Below are positions 1-11,115 of a stretch of DNA of 64,000 bases, piece after piece. The notes beneath the pieces were generated by a model. That model did no database searches. It was not told the DNA's origin and worked only from the letters and a program-made list of their open reading frames with translations. Position numbers and translations under genes: made by a program. The DNA is from Synanceia verrucosa. Its lineage: Eukaryota; Chordata; Actinopteri; Perciformes; Synanceiidae. The stretch covers positions 11,239,849 to 11,303,848 of the forward strand of contig CM056553.1 of the NCBI GenBank assembly GCA_029721515.1. Reading direction: 5' to 3'. Every line of letters begins with the position of its first letter. Positions within the stretch are counted from its first letter, which is position 1.

Positions 1-663
1 TCATATGTGAAAACATACCTGGCTGGCCAATAAAGCTGATTCTGAATCTGATTCTTTTTATTTCATATTTGATCAATAGCACCTCCCGTGCCCTGTCTGA
101 ACAGCTGAGCCACCTGTTTAATGGCTGATCATCAGCTCAAATTTCAGTTCACACATCTAGTTCATGTTCATGTTCATGTGTGTAAAAAAAATTAAGTTCA
201 CAAATTTACTATGTTATTCAATAGAATCTCTTCTTAACCATTCCTCACCAGCTGTAAATCACTGCCACTCTTAAACTAATCAAATTATCATATCAATAAA
301 TAATCACAGACGCCGGCACCAGCCAGGGTCTGTCACGGCAGCAGGCTCCGCCGCAGCAACAGGCTAAGCTGCGGTACCGGCTGTGCTCCACCGCGGTTCA
401 GCATGAACTCTCGTCTCTCCCGATGGAAAAAAAATATGTTGACCGTGTAGCACAGTAGGTGACAGATGGCGCAGGTGCGACTATTCAGCCTCATGCGACC
501 TTACTTTAGCCAGCTGTCTGTGCATGCGGGGATGCGGAAGTTATTTATTTATTTATTTTTCAAAGGGACATAGTCAAGACGGGGAGCATTTGTTGTCAAG
601 ACGGCCGTCTTAACTATAAAGCGCTGTGGGAAACCCTGCATATACGTTCCTGTTTTAATAAAT
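1..663. other. No gene seen; decayed interspersed-repeat sequence
   Basis: I see no conserved coding exon here. The stretch from about 560 to 725 (a purine-rich piece, then two inverted TATCGG-type motifs) has the character of an old DNA-transposon end. The same motif family recurs on the far side of the adjacent minisatellite. No terminal repeat or target duplication could be fixed, so the family is not named. Confidence 0.3.
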
Positions 664-724
664 TACGTGGTATCGGATCGGTGATTGGACAGTACTCATC
701 GATACCGATGCCAGCATTTTTTTG

Positions 725-778
725 CAGTATCGGAGGCATTACAGATACTGGTATTGGAATCGGAACAACTCTACTCCC
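725..778 (+). repeat. Left copy of a ~50-bp motif flanking the minisatellite
   Basis: This segment reads from a TATCGG start through GGAATCGGAACAACTC and ends in ACTCCC. A closely similar copy lies at about 2729-2785 on the right of the heptamer array, and a shorter third copy at about 2607-2630 inside the right end. The three copies suggest that the array grew inside, or carried along, a short transposon-derived segment. Confidence 0.7.
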
Positions 779-2936
779 TGCTCCCAGTTCCCAGCTCCCA
801 CCTCCCAGTTCCCACCTCCCAGTTCCTACCTTCCAGTTCCCAGCTCCCAGCTCCCGCATCACAGCTCCCAGCTCCCACCCCCACCTCCCAATTCCCGCCT
901 CCCAGTTCCCATCTCCCAGTTCCCACCTCCCAGGTCCCAGGTCTTAGTTCCCATCTCCCACCTCCCAGTTCCCAGCTCCCAGTTCCCATCTCCCACCTCC
1001 CAGTTCCCATCTCCCAGTTCCCACCTCCCAGTTTCCAGCTCGCAATTCCCACCTCCCAGCTCCCACCTCCTACCTCCCAGTTCCCATCTCCCAGTTCCCA
1101 CCTCCCAATTCCCAGTTCCCATCTCCCAGTTCCCAGTTCCCACCTCCCAGTTCCGAGTTCCCACCTCCCAGGTCCCAGTTCCCACCTCCCAGTTCCCATC
1201 TCCCACCTCCCAGTTCCCATCTCCCCGGTCCCAGCTCCCACCTTCCGGTTCCCACCTCCCAGCTCCCAGTTCCCACCTCCCACCTCCCAGTTCCCACCTC
1301 CCACCACCAATCTCCCAGTTCCGAGTTCCCACCTCCCAGTTCCCATCTCCCAGTTCCCACCTCCCATCTCCCAGTTCCCACCTCCCAGTTCACAGCTCCC
1401 AGCTCCCACCATCCAGTTCCCATCTCCCACCTCCCACCTCCCATCTCCCAGTTCCCACCACCCAGCTCCTAGTTCACATCTCCCACCTCCCGGTTCCCAC
1501 CTCCCAGTTCCCAGCTCCTACCTCCCAACTCCCGCCTCCCAGTTCCCATCTCCCAGTTCCCACCTCCCACCTCCCAGCTCCCAGTTCCCATCTCCCACCT
1601 CCCAGTTCCCATCTCCCAGTTCCCACCTCCCAGTTTCCAGCTCGCAATTCCCACCTCCCAGCTCCCACCTCCTACCTCCCAGTTCCCAGTTCCCAGTTCC
1701 CACCTCCAAATTCCCAGTTCCCATCTCCCAGTTCCCACCTCCCATCTCCCAGTTCCGAGTTCCCACCTCCCCGGTCCCAGCTCCCACCTTCTGGTTCCCA
1801 CCTCCCACCTCCCAGTTCCCACCTCCCACCTCCCAGTTCCCATCTCCCAGTTCCGAGTTCCCAGTTCCCATCTCCCACCTCCCATCTCCCATCTCCCAGT
1901 TCCCACCTCCCCGTTCACAGCTCCCAGCTCCCACCTTCCGGTTCCCACCTCCCAGCTCCCAGTTCCCACCTCCCACCTCCCAGTTCCGAGTTCCCACCTC
2001 CCAGTTCCCATCTCCCACCTCCCAGTTCCCACCTCCCAGTTCCCACATCCCAGTTCCCACATCCCAGCTCCTAGTTCCCATCTCTCACCTCCCGGTTCCC
2101 ATCTCCCACCTCCCACGTCCCATCTCCCAGTTCCCACCTCCCATCTCCCAGTTCCTAGTTCACATCTCCCACCTCCCGGTTCCCATCTCCCAGTTCCCAC
2201 CTCCCAGCTCCCAGTTCCCATCTCCCACCTCCCAGTGCCCACCTCCCAGCTCCTAGTTCACATCTCCCACCTCCCGGTTCCCATCTCCCAGTCCCCACCT
2301 CCCAGCTCCCATCTCCCACCTCCCAGTTCCCAGCTCCCATCTCCCAGTGCCCACCTCCCAGTTCCCACCTCCCAACTCTCATCTCCCATCTCCCAGTTCC
2401 CAGTTCCCAGCTCCCATCTCCCAGTTCCCACCTCCCAGTTCCCACCTCCCAGTTCCCACCTCCCAGCTCCTAGTTCCCATCTCCCACCTCCCGGTTCCCA
2501 CCTCCCAGTTCCCACCTCCCAGTTCCCATCTCCCAGTTCCCAGCTCCCACCTCCCAGTTCCCATCTCCCAGCTCCCACCTCCCAGTTCCCACCTCCCATC
2601 AGTAACAGAGGCATTTCCGATGCTGTTCTCACCTCCCACAGTTCAACCTCTAGTTCCCAGCTCCCAGTTCCCAGCTCCCAGTTCCCAGCTCCCACCTCCC
2701 AGCTCCCACCTCCCAGTTCCCACCTCCCATCAGTAACAGAGGCATTTCCGATGCTGGTATCGGAATCGGAACAACTCTACTCCCACCTCCGAGCTCCCAG
2801 CTCCCATCTCCCAGGTCCCAGCTCCCAGCTCCCACCCTCTAGCTCCCACTTCCCAGCTCCTCGCTCCCAGTTCACAGTTCCCAGCTCCAATCTCCCAGTT
2901 CCCAGCTCCCAGCTCCCACCTTCCAGTTCACAGCTC
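776..2936. repeat. 2.16-kb heptamer minisatellite (CCCANYT-type unit, ~300 copies)
   Basis: The plus strand is a near-continuous run of 7-bp units of the kind CCCAGTT, CCCACCT, CCCATCT and CCCAGCT, with little interruption except for a copy of the flanking motif near 2600-2785. Because 7 is not a multiple of 3 and the units rarely form stop codons, long open frames appear on both strands in several frames; all translate to low-complexity Pro/Ser or Gly/Trp/Glu repeats and are not genes. On the minus strand each unit contributes a GGG followed by about 4 other bases, giving a long G3N4 series. Confidence 0.95.
2729..2785 (+). repeat. Right copy of the ~50-bp motif flanking the minisatellite
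   Basis: Near-repeat of 725-778: it contains GGCATTTCCGATGCTGGTAT and then GGAATCGGAACAACTC. It is followed by about 150 bp of a last, less regular block of heptamers. Confidence 0.7.
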
Positions 2937-4472
2937 TGACTCTCGCCAGCTGGATGTTGTTCCGCCTAGCTCCACACATCTGAACTCGAACTCGACGGGA
3001 AGGACTTCAAGGGAGCAAAAAACTGACTGACCAATCAGGATCGCTGGGTGGGATTTTCATAGATGTGACGTAATGTGTGGTTTTCCCTGCGTCACTCTCA
3101 TCGGTGTCCCATCTCCCACCTCCCAAACCATCAATCCTTCTGTTTTGCCTCAATTAACCACCTAATTAACTAATTATGTTACTGATTTAATATCTCCACC
3201 CTAAAATTAAAAATGAACACAGCTCCATTGACAGCATTACTACAGCCAGTCAATATTAGCTATCTGGTGGTGTTAATTAAAGCTCATTATGGACAGCAAA
3301 CCATTTTAAGCAGCAATATTTGACATTTAGATAACAAAATACTTCTTCAAGTATTGTAACAACAAGTTTAAGAGACAGGTTTTTATAAAGTTTTATACTT
3401 CATTAAATTATTTAGATGAATATATACAACTTCATGAAACCTCATAAAAAGGGACAAATATGTCTAAATCACAACATATTACAGTGTAAACTGCATCCAC
3501 CATCATTACAGCAGAAAATCAGCAGCATGGCCTGATGATCGAGCATCTTCACATTATTTTAGTGGTTATTAAATTAACTAGCTCATCAAAACACAAGTAA
3601 AATCACTATTATATTCTGTCTGAGATGTGATGTTTGTGCCACCAGCAGACCAGAGGGCAGAATAATGACCAACAGCACCACTGACACATAACAGATGTGG
3701 TTATTATATAGTACACATCAGTGGTTTTTACATGGAGAGGAGAAGTAAACCCAGGTCAGTGGGCCACGTGTTTGTGGTGTTTTATTGTGAAACTACCTGC
3801 CAGCAGCTCTGAACTTCTTACCGTCTTTCTGTCTTGGAGGATCCTTCCTGTCAGGCAGCGCTGCTAAAATACCATTTCTTCGACAGTGACGAGGCATTTT
3901 TTATCAAATTATCCTGCATGAAAGTGATTTATGTGCTTTGGCACAAAGAGCTGCAGGCCTGCCGCCTGCCGGAGCTTCACCTGCTGCTGAGTGCAACTTC
4001 CGGTCAACATGCGGCCACAGGGAGGCGCTCATGAGCCAAAAGAGCAGGCAGGAGTTACCACAGAGGGATGAGATGACAACTTTGAAACCTTCATGACATT
4101 ATTTTTCATTATTCACATTATTGTGATTTAATGAGCACAATGAATATTCTGTTGGTAGGCCTGCTGATAAAAGTTAACATCAAGAGAACCACTTTTTTCT
4201 CTTTTATTAATATTCCTTGTTTTCTTTTTTGGGGGGGAATTTCAAGTAGTAGTGGTAGTATTTTTGACATATTAGTATTTTGAATGACTCAATGTATTAT
4301 TATTATTATTATTATTACTATTATTATTAGATTATTTTCTGTGTCTGGCTGGTTGTCATGATAATATGTTGTGTGTAAGAAAATTCATTGCAAATTGAAA
4401 GTTAACATGTGAAGATCTAACATACAGCATGTCACAAAACAATGTTTTGATTATCATCCAATGTTTATGTAA

Positions 4473-4513
<41 letters not shown>

Positions 4514-4519
4514 GTTATA

Positions 4520-4557
<38 letters not shown>

Positions 4558-5121
4558 CATAGTTATAGTTATTATTATCATTATTATTATTATTATTAGT
4601 ATTATATTCCTTAAGATCACTGATGGGTGTAACGGCACTACTGTTATTATTCTATAAGTTTCTACAGATGGAAACAAAAGTTATTTTAAATTCTTAGAGT
4701 GTTCAAAAGATACGGAATATAGCTATATCTCCAAATTATAGGCTATGTGTCAACAGATGCATAAGACATTAGACCCATTGATACACACACAGAGTTTTGG
4801 CTTCCATTGCTGCCAAGCTAATGGAACAAGCTAATATAAAATGTACATTAGATGGTGTCACACTGTGTAGACCTGAAGGACTGTAGGTTTTTGAAATTTA
4901 AAGTAACTTTAAAGGGAACTTACAGATTCAAATTACAGACTCAGATTACTATTACATTTGGGGCTATGTGCATTGCTTTTTATCTCATGGCCAATTTGCA
5001 ATGAACAATAATTTTCCTTGTTGTTTGAGATATATATTCTACTTTCACTTCAGTATTCTTCTTCACACTGACCAGACAAGAAACATTACATAATAGGCTA
5101 CAGCAAACACCAGTTACTCCT
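2937..5121. other. Intergenic AT-rich sequence with ATT microsatellites; no gene seen
   Basis: No conserved exon recognised. (ATT)n tracts occupy about 4295-4330 and 4474-4600. A small open frame near 3834-4034 resembles no family I know and has no supporting splice or polyadenylation context. Confidence 0.4.
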
Positions 5122-5291
5122 GGGGGGTATTACAGAAAGCAGGTTAAGTGAAAAAAGGAGTATGTTAACCCTGAAATGAAGGAATCTCTGGGTTTTCAGT
5201 TCCAGAAAGAAAGGTCAGTAAAACTCTGAGTCAATCGTCATGACAACTGACTCTGTGAACCTAACCTGCTCACTGAGTTTATCCTGCCTCC

Positions 5292-5293
5292 TC

Positions 5294-5364
<71 letters not shown>

Positions 5365-5483
5365 AGGCATTTATATATATATATATACATATATATATAT
5401 ACGTATATATGTATACGTATATACGTATACACGTATATATATACGTGTATATATATATACACGTATATATATATATATATATA
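5292..5483. repeat. (CT)n-(TA)n and TA/CG-interrupted microsatellite
   Basis: A CT run passes into about 50 bp of pure TA, followed by imperfect TATACGTATA sequence. It directly abuts the 5' end of the SINE at 5484. Confidence 0.9.
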
Positions 5484-5827
5484 GGGCAGCACGGTGGTGT
5501 AGTGGTTAGCACTGTCGCCTCACAGCAAGAAGGTACTGGGTTCGAGGCCCCCTTTCTGTGTGGAGTTTGCATGTTCTCTCTGTGTCTGCGTGGGTTCTCT
5601 CTGGGTACTCCTGCTTCCTCCCACCATCCAAAAACATACATGGGGATTAGGTTAACTGGCTAATTTAAATTGACCGTAGGTGTGAATGTGAGTGTGAGTG
5701 GTTGTCTGTCTCTATGTGTCCTGTGATGAGGTGGAGACTTGTCCAGGGTGTACCCTGCCTTCCGCCCTAAGACAGCTGGGATAGGCTCCAGCCCCCCCGC
5801 GACCCTATGTGAGGATAAGTGGTAGAT
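5484..5827 (+). mobile_element. tRNA-headed teleost SINE, 3' tail not retained
   Basis: The 5' part has RNA polymerase III promoter boxes. An A-box-like TAGTGGTTAGCA lies near 5500 and a B-box GGGTTCGAGGCC near 5538. The body carries the conserved fish segments GTGGAGTTTGCATGTTCTC and GGCTCCAGCCCCCCCGCGAC. A second copy of the same family lies in reverse orientation at 55987-56349, where it still has its ATCC-type tail and target duplication. This copy ends at GGATAAGTGGTAGA without the tail and runs directly into another repeat. Confidence 0.8.
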
Positions 5828-6876
5828 ATTATTCAAGAGTAGGCTTAAGACTTTCCTTTTTGATAGTGCTTATAGTTAGGACTGATCCAAGGTTGACTCA
5901 GGCTGCCTTGGATCAATCCTTAGTTATGCTGCTATAGGTCTAGACTGCCGGGGGACTTCCTCTGACACACTGAGCTTCTCTTCTTCTTCATTTCGATGCC
6001 TCCATTAAGTCATTTTACTAACTCATCTTCTTCCCCGGAGCCCCTGTGCTCCCAGCTCCCAGGTGTCTGTGAGCTGAGGCTACTTGTTTGAGAAGGAGTT
6101 GATGTCATCCAGGCTTCGTCTGTCCTGATGGTGGTGAGATGGAGAAGAGGCGATGCTGCTCAGGTTGTATCTGTTAGAGTAGTGGAGAAGAGGATGTGTT
6201 TACTCTTCCTCCCTTTAACACATGCTGCAGATTAGTTTTGTGCCTCGTAGTCCCTGTGCGTTCTCATCTCACAGGTATCCATGGATCCAGTCTACCTGGT
6301 GGAGTAGTGGTTGTGCAGACCAGTCAGGCTTCATCTTCTGGTTCTGAGTGACGTGGTGGTGATGAGGTCATCCTGCGGAGGTTTCTCCTGTTTGGTGTGG
6401 TGGAGTGGAAGATGTGCTGCCCAGGCTTCTTCTGGTTGGCATGGTGGAGAGGCGACATGCTTCTCATCCTTTGCTGATAGCTTGATGATGCTCTTCATCC
6501 CCTTGGACACTCTCATACAATTCTATATATACACACTGTATATTAGCTGTTGTTATATTGAGTTGGACATTTCCATACAATTTTGTATGTTAGTGTTAAT
6601 GTGTTTTCATTGTTGTTATTCTGTACACATGGCATCTATTGCACGTCTGTCCATCCTGGAAGAGGGATCCCTCCTCTGTTGCTCTTCCTGAGGTTTCTTC
6701 CGTTTCTTTTTCCCTGTTAAAAGGTTTTTTTGGGGAGTTTTTCCTTAGTCGATGCGAGGGTCATTGTAAAGGACAGAGGGTGTCATATCCTGTACAGATT
6801 GTAAAGCCCAATGAGGCAAATTCATAATTTGTGATATTGGGCTATACAAATAAAGTTGACTTGACTTGACTTGACT
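5828..6876 (+). mobile_element. Teleost retroposon 3' region with TTGAC-repeat tail
   Basis: About 1 kb of non-coding sequence ends in TGTAAAGCCCAATGAGGC, then GATATTGGGCTATAC, AATAAAG and a short tandem (TTGAC)n tail near 6858-6876. A 3' tandem-pentamer tail after a polyadenylation-like signal is typical of LINE or LINE-dependent SINE 3' ends. The family cannot be fixed by eye, and no reverse transcriptase frame is present. Confidence 0.55.
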
Positions 6877-6883
6877 AGATAAT

Positions 6884-6925
6884 GGATGTATGTATGTATG
6901 TATATATATAGATATATATCCATCC

Positions 6926-6985
<60 letters not shown>
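6884..6985. repeat. (ATGT)n-(TA)n-(GA)n compound microsatellite
   Basis: ATGT repeats pass into TA and then a pure GA run of about 30 bp. Confidence 0.9.
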
Positions 6986-6988
<3 letters not shown>

Positions 6989-7699
6989 AAATCTGCAGAA
7001 ATACAGTGAAGAAACATTAATGTTTATTTTTCACACTTGTTTATTGATTGTTAAACTGATGGTTAGATGGGATTGTGTGAGGATTTTAGGCTCTTAAAAA
7101 AGTCAGTATTAGTAATTTATGTATTTATATACAGATATACACATATATACAGTACACACACACACACATACACTAAGCTGGATCAAGGCGACATAAAATG
7201 ATTAGTGGTCTACAGTAGATGAAATAGCCACTAAATGACAGGTCATTTAATCTACTTTGTTTAATAAATCAAATATGAGTAAAACTAAAGAAAGGTATAA
7301 TCATGACCAAGTGAAATATACCTTAGCTGTTTGAATAAGGCTTTAATATTTCATATTAAGCTGCTTCGAAGTCCATTTCTCCCCTGTGGGATTGGATCTA
7401 CATGACCCCTTTCACGTGTGCTACAATTTAAATTAAGTGTACCGCCAATTCTACAGGTGTAAAATATGTTGGTCGTGTCTTTTTTTTATCGCTGGTTGCC
7501 ATGGTGAATTGAGGCATCGGGGCTCCACTGATGATGGCTTTTTATTGTGGTAGGTGCACACACTTAACTCAAGGTGAAACTAAGCTAATTAATTATCATA
7601 TCAGCTGTTCTGGAACTGGAAACTCAGAGTTTCCCATCTCAGGGTAAGTCAGAGTTCAGGATTAGACTCAGGGTTTGTTGAACCTTCTTCCTGGAATAC

Positions 7700-8783
7700 T
7701 CTAATGATGTAACACTTTATGATACATATCAAACTGTGATTACAAAGACTTCATCTCCAAAGATAGTGCTCATACTTAATATCATGTGATACATGATGTG
7801 ATGCTCCAGCTTTGGTCCATAACTCAACACTAAAAATAAGGGTGGAGGGGCAGACACTCTGTAGCATTGAGTAAAACTTTCCAACATTGCTTTGACATCC
7901 TGCAAAACCATCAAATCAAGTTCATATTCCAAGTATCACTCCCAAAGGTACAAGGGTAAAAAGGAAAATCCCTTCTCCCTCCAGTGAGGTGTGGGTGTTT
8001 GAACATCTCTGTCCATGGTTTGCTTTTCTCCACACTTAAGCAAAAGACAGCTGTGAAAGCCGAAGAATAAAAACAGCTGGGATCAGGAGCTGCACTGGCT
8101 GACATTATTGATACAACAGGAAGGATTGCATCATAATCGCCTCATTTCTTTGGTTTCTTTGGTCAGATATGAATTTAAAGGGACACATATCATGCTTATT
8201 TCCAGGTTTGTACTTGTACGTTGGGTTTCTACTAGAACATCTTTAATGTTCAAAATACACATTTTTATACTGACTGTCTGAACTATGTGTGAAATGCTTC
8301 GTTTTAGAGCCTGTCTCTTTAATACTCCCGCAAAAGCCCAGTCTGATGCGATTGGCTTACAAGAAAAATACATATTTTGTGTGTTTTTTTTAGGCACTCC
8401 AGATATCGAAATGTATTTATATATGCATATGTCATGATATATACTGTACCCTTTAAAGCACCAGTGACCACTGGTGTCAAACTCTTTTAACCAAGTGTCC
8501 CAGATTTAGTTCTCAAAATTAAAATTTAAATATTTATTCTGCATTGGCACCAGAACAACACACCACAGCTAAAATACTGTCTTCTATAACTTGATTTTGG
8601 TGGAGTAATCTCTCAGTGTGGTATAAACGTCTTCTTGAACTGTTCGTGTAAACATGCCGGACGTTTGCCGGAGTGAAGGAATAATGTTGTGAGTAAATGT
8701 GACAATAAACTGATTCTCTTCCAAACCATTCAGTGCAAAAGGAAGGAAAGTCAAACAGGTGCTTCTGCATGTGACATTGGATA
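7700..8783. other. 3' region of p2ry4 and intergenic sequence; no further gene seen
   Basis: On the minus strand an AATAAA signal lies at about 8532-8537, some 250 bp after the p2ry4 stop, and is the likely polyadenylation signal. The segment around 8170-8360 (GGGACACATATCATGC and following) looks like a dispersed fish repeat, but its borders are not visible. Confidence 0.4.
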
Positions 8784-9902
8784 TTAGCTTGGAGCAGAAA
8801 CATTTGATACATGTTTAAAACATGTATTTCTACTGGTTTGAAGGACTGGGTTCTTGTAGACCAGAGCGATGCCGTGGTTATTGTTCGGCTGTGTCTCGTG
8901 AGGCGTTTGGCTGCTCGTCGCAGGTCTTTTTCTCGTCAAAACAGATATCATTTTAGACCGGTAGTGATCCCCAGCTAGGAAATACAGAATGGGGTCAATA
9001 CAGCTGTTGATGCTCGCCAGCGGCCTGGTGATCTTGTAAGTAAAGTTGACAATGTTGAGGAATTCACATTTAAGATCTAACACACGGGAGGTGTAGTAGA
9101 GCGTCCGCGTGATGTGAAACGGGACAAAGCTCACGGCGAACACTAACAACACTACGATGATGAGTTTGATGGACTTTTGGCGTGAGGCAGCGCCCTGTTG
9201 GCTGGCGGATAATCCCCGCCTGGGTCGGCACAGTGCCCGCGCCATCAGGCAGTAGCACACCACTATGACCAGGAATGGGATACCGAACAGAAGCACCATG
9301 ACGACGGAGCTGTAGTCCACATACTCCTTGAAGGCCTCCTGGCTGGTCGTGTCATGGCACAGGGTGTCATTGTCCCTCCTGGAGGTGGTGACGAAGATGA
9401 GGTTGGGCACCAGGCACACGCTCACCACACCCCACACCAGGCCGCACACCAGGTGTGCGTGGCGGGGCTTCACCAGGGTCAGCGCCTTGATCGGGTGGCA
9501 GATGCCCAGGTAGCGGTGCACGCTGATGCAGGTGAGGAAGAGGATGCTGCAGTAGAGGTTGGCATAGAAGAGGAAGCGCACTATTTTGCAGGTGGCCACT
9601 CCAAAGGGCCAGTGGCTGCGGTTGGCGTAATAATAGATGAGGGTGGGCAGGGAGAGCACGTACAGGAAGTCGGACAGGGCGAGGTGGAACATGAACACGG
9701 TGCTGGGGTTCCACGGGCGCATCTTCAGGAACAACCACAAAGCCGTGGCGTTGAGCACGAAGCCGACCACAAACACCAGGCTGTAGGACACAGGCAGCAG
9801 GATGTACTTGAACTCCTCGTCAAAGCGACAGCTTGAGTTGAAGATTGCAATGAACACTGTCGACTGGTTGTGCACGCTAGGGCTGCCACTGACAGTTTCC
9901 AT
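8784..9902 (-). CDS. p2ry4: P2Y purinoceptor 4-like G protein-coupled receptor
   Basis: A 372-residue class A GPCR in one coding exon, the usual state of P2Y genes. It is a plasma-membrane receptor for extracellular nucleotides that couples mainly to Gq/phospholipase C in the family. Visible features: N-glycosylation sites Asn12 and Asn22; extracellular cysteines Cys25, Cys105 and Cys182; seven hydrophobic segments starting about residue 33; HRY (129-131) in place of DRY at the end of TM3; the TM6 ligand-site motif FHITR (262-266); TM7 YKITR near 289-293; and DPILY (303-307) as the NPxxY variant. The wording of TM2-TM4 (LSLPTLIYYY, VPNLIFVTTS) and FHITRTLYY fits P2RY4 better than P2RY2. The neighbouring arr3, rab41 and pdzd11 genes repeat the human Xq13.1 context of P2RY4. 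The cytoplasmic tail is long and Ser/Thr-rich. A splice acceptor at 9955-9956 shows that a 5' untranslated exon is joined just upstream. Confidence 0.93.
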   Translation of the reverse strand: METVSGSPSVHNQSTVFIAIFNSSCRFDEEFKYILLPVSYSLVFVVGFVLNATALWLFLKMRPWNPSTVFMFHLALSDFLYVLSLPTLIYYYANRSHWPFGVATCKIVRFLFYANLYCSILFLTCISVHRYLGICHPIKALTLVKPRHAHLVCGLVWGVVSVCLVPNLIFVTTSRRDNDTLCHDTTSQEAFKEYVDYSSVVMVLLFGIPFLVIVVCYCLMARALCRPRRGLSASQQGAASRQKSIKLIIVVLLVFAVSFVPFHITRTLYYTSRVLDLKCEFLNIVNFTYKITRPLASINSCIDPILYFLAGDHYRSKMISVLTRKRPATSSQTPHETQPNNNHGIALVYKNPVLQTSRNTCFKHVSNVSAPS

Positions 9903-10986
9903 GGTGATGTGACTTCTGAGTGACTTTCACTTTCAAGCCAGTGGGTTATTGAACCTTCAAAGGAAGAAGAAACACTGAGATATGATGATTTCTCTGTTAG
10001 TCATGGAGAAAATACACTCAGAGTGCAGCAGTGTGGAGGATGTGGTCAGCTGTGTGAAGGGGACCCACTCCCAGTGTTGACATAAATGTGTTATTTTCAG
10101 CTGATTTTACTGCAAACAAAACAAACTTATTACTCTTAGATTCCACTTCTGCTGATTAAAACTGACTGATTGGTCAATTTATTGGTGAGTCAATTGACAG
10201 AATTAGTAACTATATATCTGAAGCAAAAGTATCAGCTTCTAAATTGTGAGGATTTATAGCTTTTCTGTTTTATAGCCTAAAATTATAATCCCTCGATGGG
10301 TTTGGGCTCAAGGAAATTGTTATGGACATTTTTCACTATTTCCTGGAATCTTTACAGAACATATGATCAATCAAACTTATTATTAATTCATGTAGGAGTC
10401 ACAGTTTGTTTAGCAGGTTGTGTTTCACAGATCCAGATCCATTAGTGAAGTAAAAGTAGTGCTACAGTACTACAGTAGTACTTAAAATAAAGAAAAGTAG
10501 GAAATATTCCATGCAGAATAATGGTAGCCTATATTTCAGAGAGTTATAGAAACTCCATACACACACCCGTATATTACACTGTTATTGTTTGATTATAATT
10601 ATAGATGCATGTGAGCAGCATTGAGGTGGAGCTACTTTAAGTGCGTTATATGTTGTTGGATAATAATAATGCCAGTAAATATTTACCATGACTTTAAAAG
10701 AAATGTATCTGAAGTATGACTATAAAAATATATATTGCAATAGTAAATATGCACAGCAAGTCCTAAACAAATGTACTAAGGGTTATTATGTATCATGAAA
10801 GGAGCAGGAAGAAGTAAATGTGATCCTACTCTTTCTCTATAACTTAAATAATGAACATGCGCATAATAAACGATGGTTTTAGAGGTATGAAGCAATGAAA
10901 TAATAAAGGAGAAGCACAGCAAATCTTCCTCTACTGCTGTTTTCTTTCGTCTTTATTCTCGGTGACACAAAAAGAAAACTACTCAC

Positions 10987-11115
10987 CCAAGCAGGATCCT
11001 AAAAGCAGCGCTGGTGTCAGGCTGATCCAGGGTCTGTGGCCACAGAGATCCTCCAACGTAAAGACTCTCACTCCGTCGTCTTTTCCGTCGCTGAGACGCA
11101 CATCAGAGGCGTTGT
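10987..11115 (-). other. Probable 5' untranslated exon of p2ry4
   Basis: On the minus strand a strong donor (TTGG/GTGAGT) ends this exon at 10987. A pyrimidine-rich acceptor (TTTCTTCTTCCTTTGAAG) lies at 9955-9972, just before the p2ry4 coding exon, leaving a 1.03-kb intron. The upstream limit is a guess and no promoter motif was identified. Confidence 0.4.

Larger units (their letters stand above)
5122..7699. mobile_element. Composite DNA transposon with inverted terminal repeats, invaded by retroposons
   Basis: The left end (about 5122-5212) runs from GGGGGGTATT through TTAACCCTGA to TTCCAGTTCCAGAA-like sequence. The right end (about 7605-7699) reads as its diverged reverse complement, with TCTGGAACTGG, a CTCAGAGTTT core, and CTGGAAT at the edge. 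The two ends therefore form inverted arms of about 90 bp. Between them lie a SINE, a second retroposon and microsatellites, so the original element was much shorter. The inverted-arm style resembles non-autonomous PIF/Harbinger-type elements of fish, but the superfamily is inference. No transposase frame remains. Confidence 0.6.

Noticed and set aside
776..2936. CRISPR-like regular repetition
   Set aside because: Direct heptamers without spacers, in a vertebrate genome; it is a minisatellite.
685..2939. Long open frames on both strands encoding Pro/Ser-rich or Gly/Trp/Glu-rich repeats
   Set aside because: They are a by-product of a 7-bp tandem repeat lacking stop codons; they appear in several frames at once and have no non-repeat domain.
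4465..4677. Ile-rich open frame
   Set aside because: Translation of an ATT microsatellite.
5484..5560. tRNA gene suggested by A and B boxes
   Set aside because: No cloverleaf with acceptor pairing; the boxes belong to a SINE head that recurs at 56330.
5238..5641. Tyr/Ile-rich open frames
   Set aside because: Translation of the TA microsatellite and the SINE; no protein family.
9354..9836. 160-codon plus-strand open frame
   Set aside because: Antisense shadow of the p2ry4 coding exon; composition follows its codon bias.
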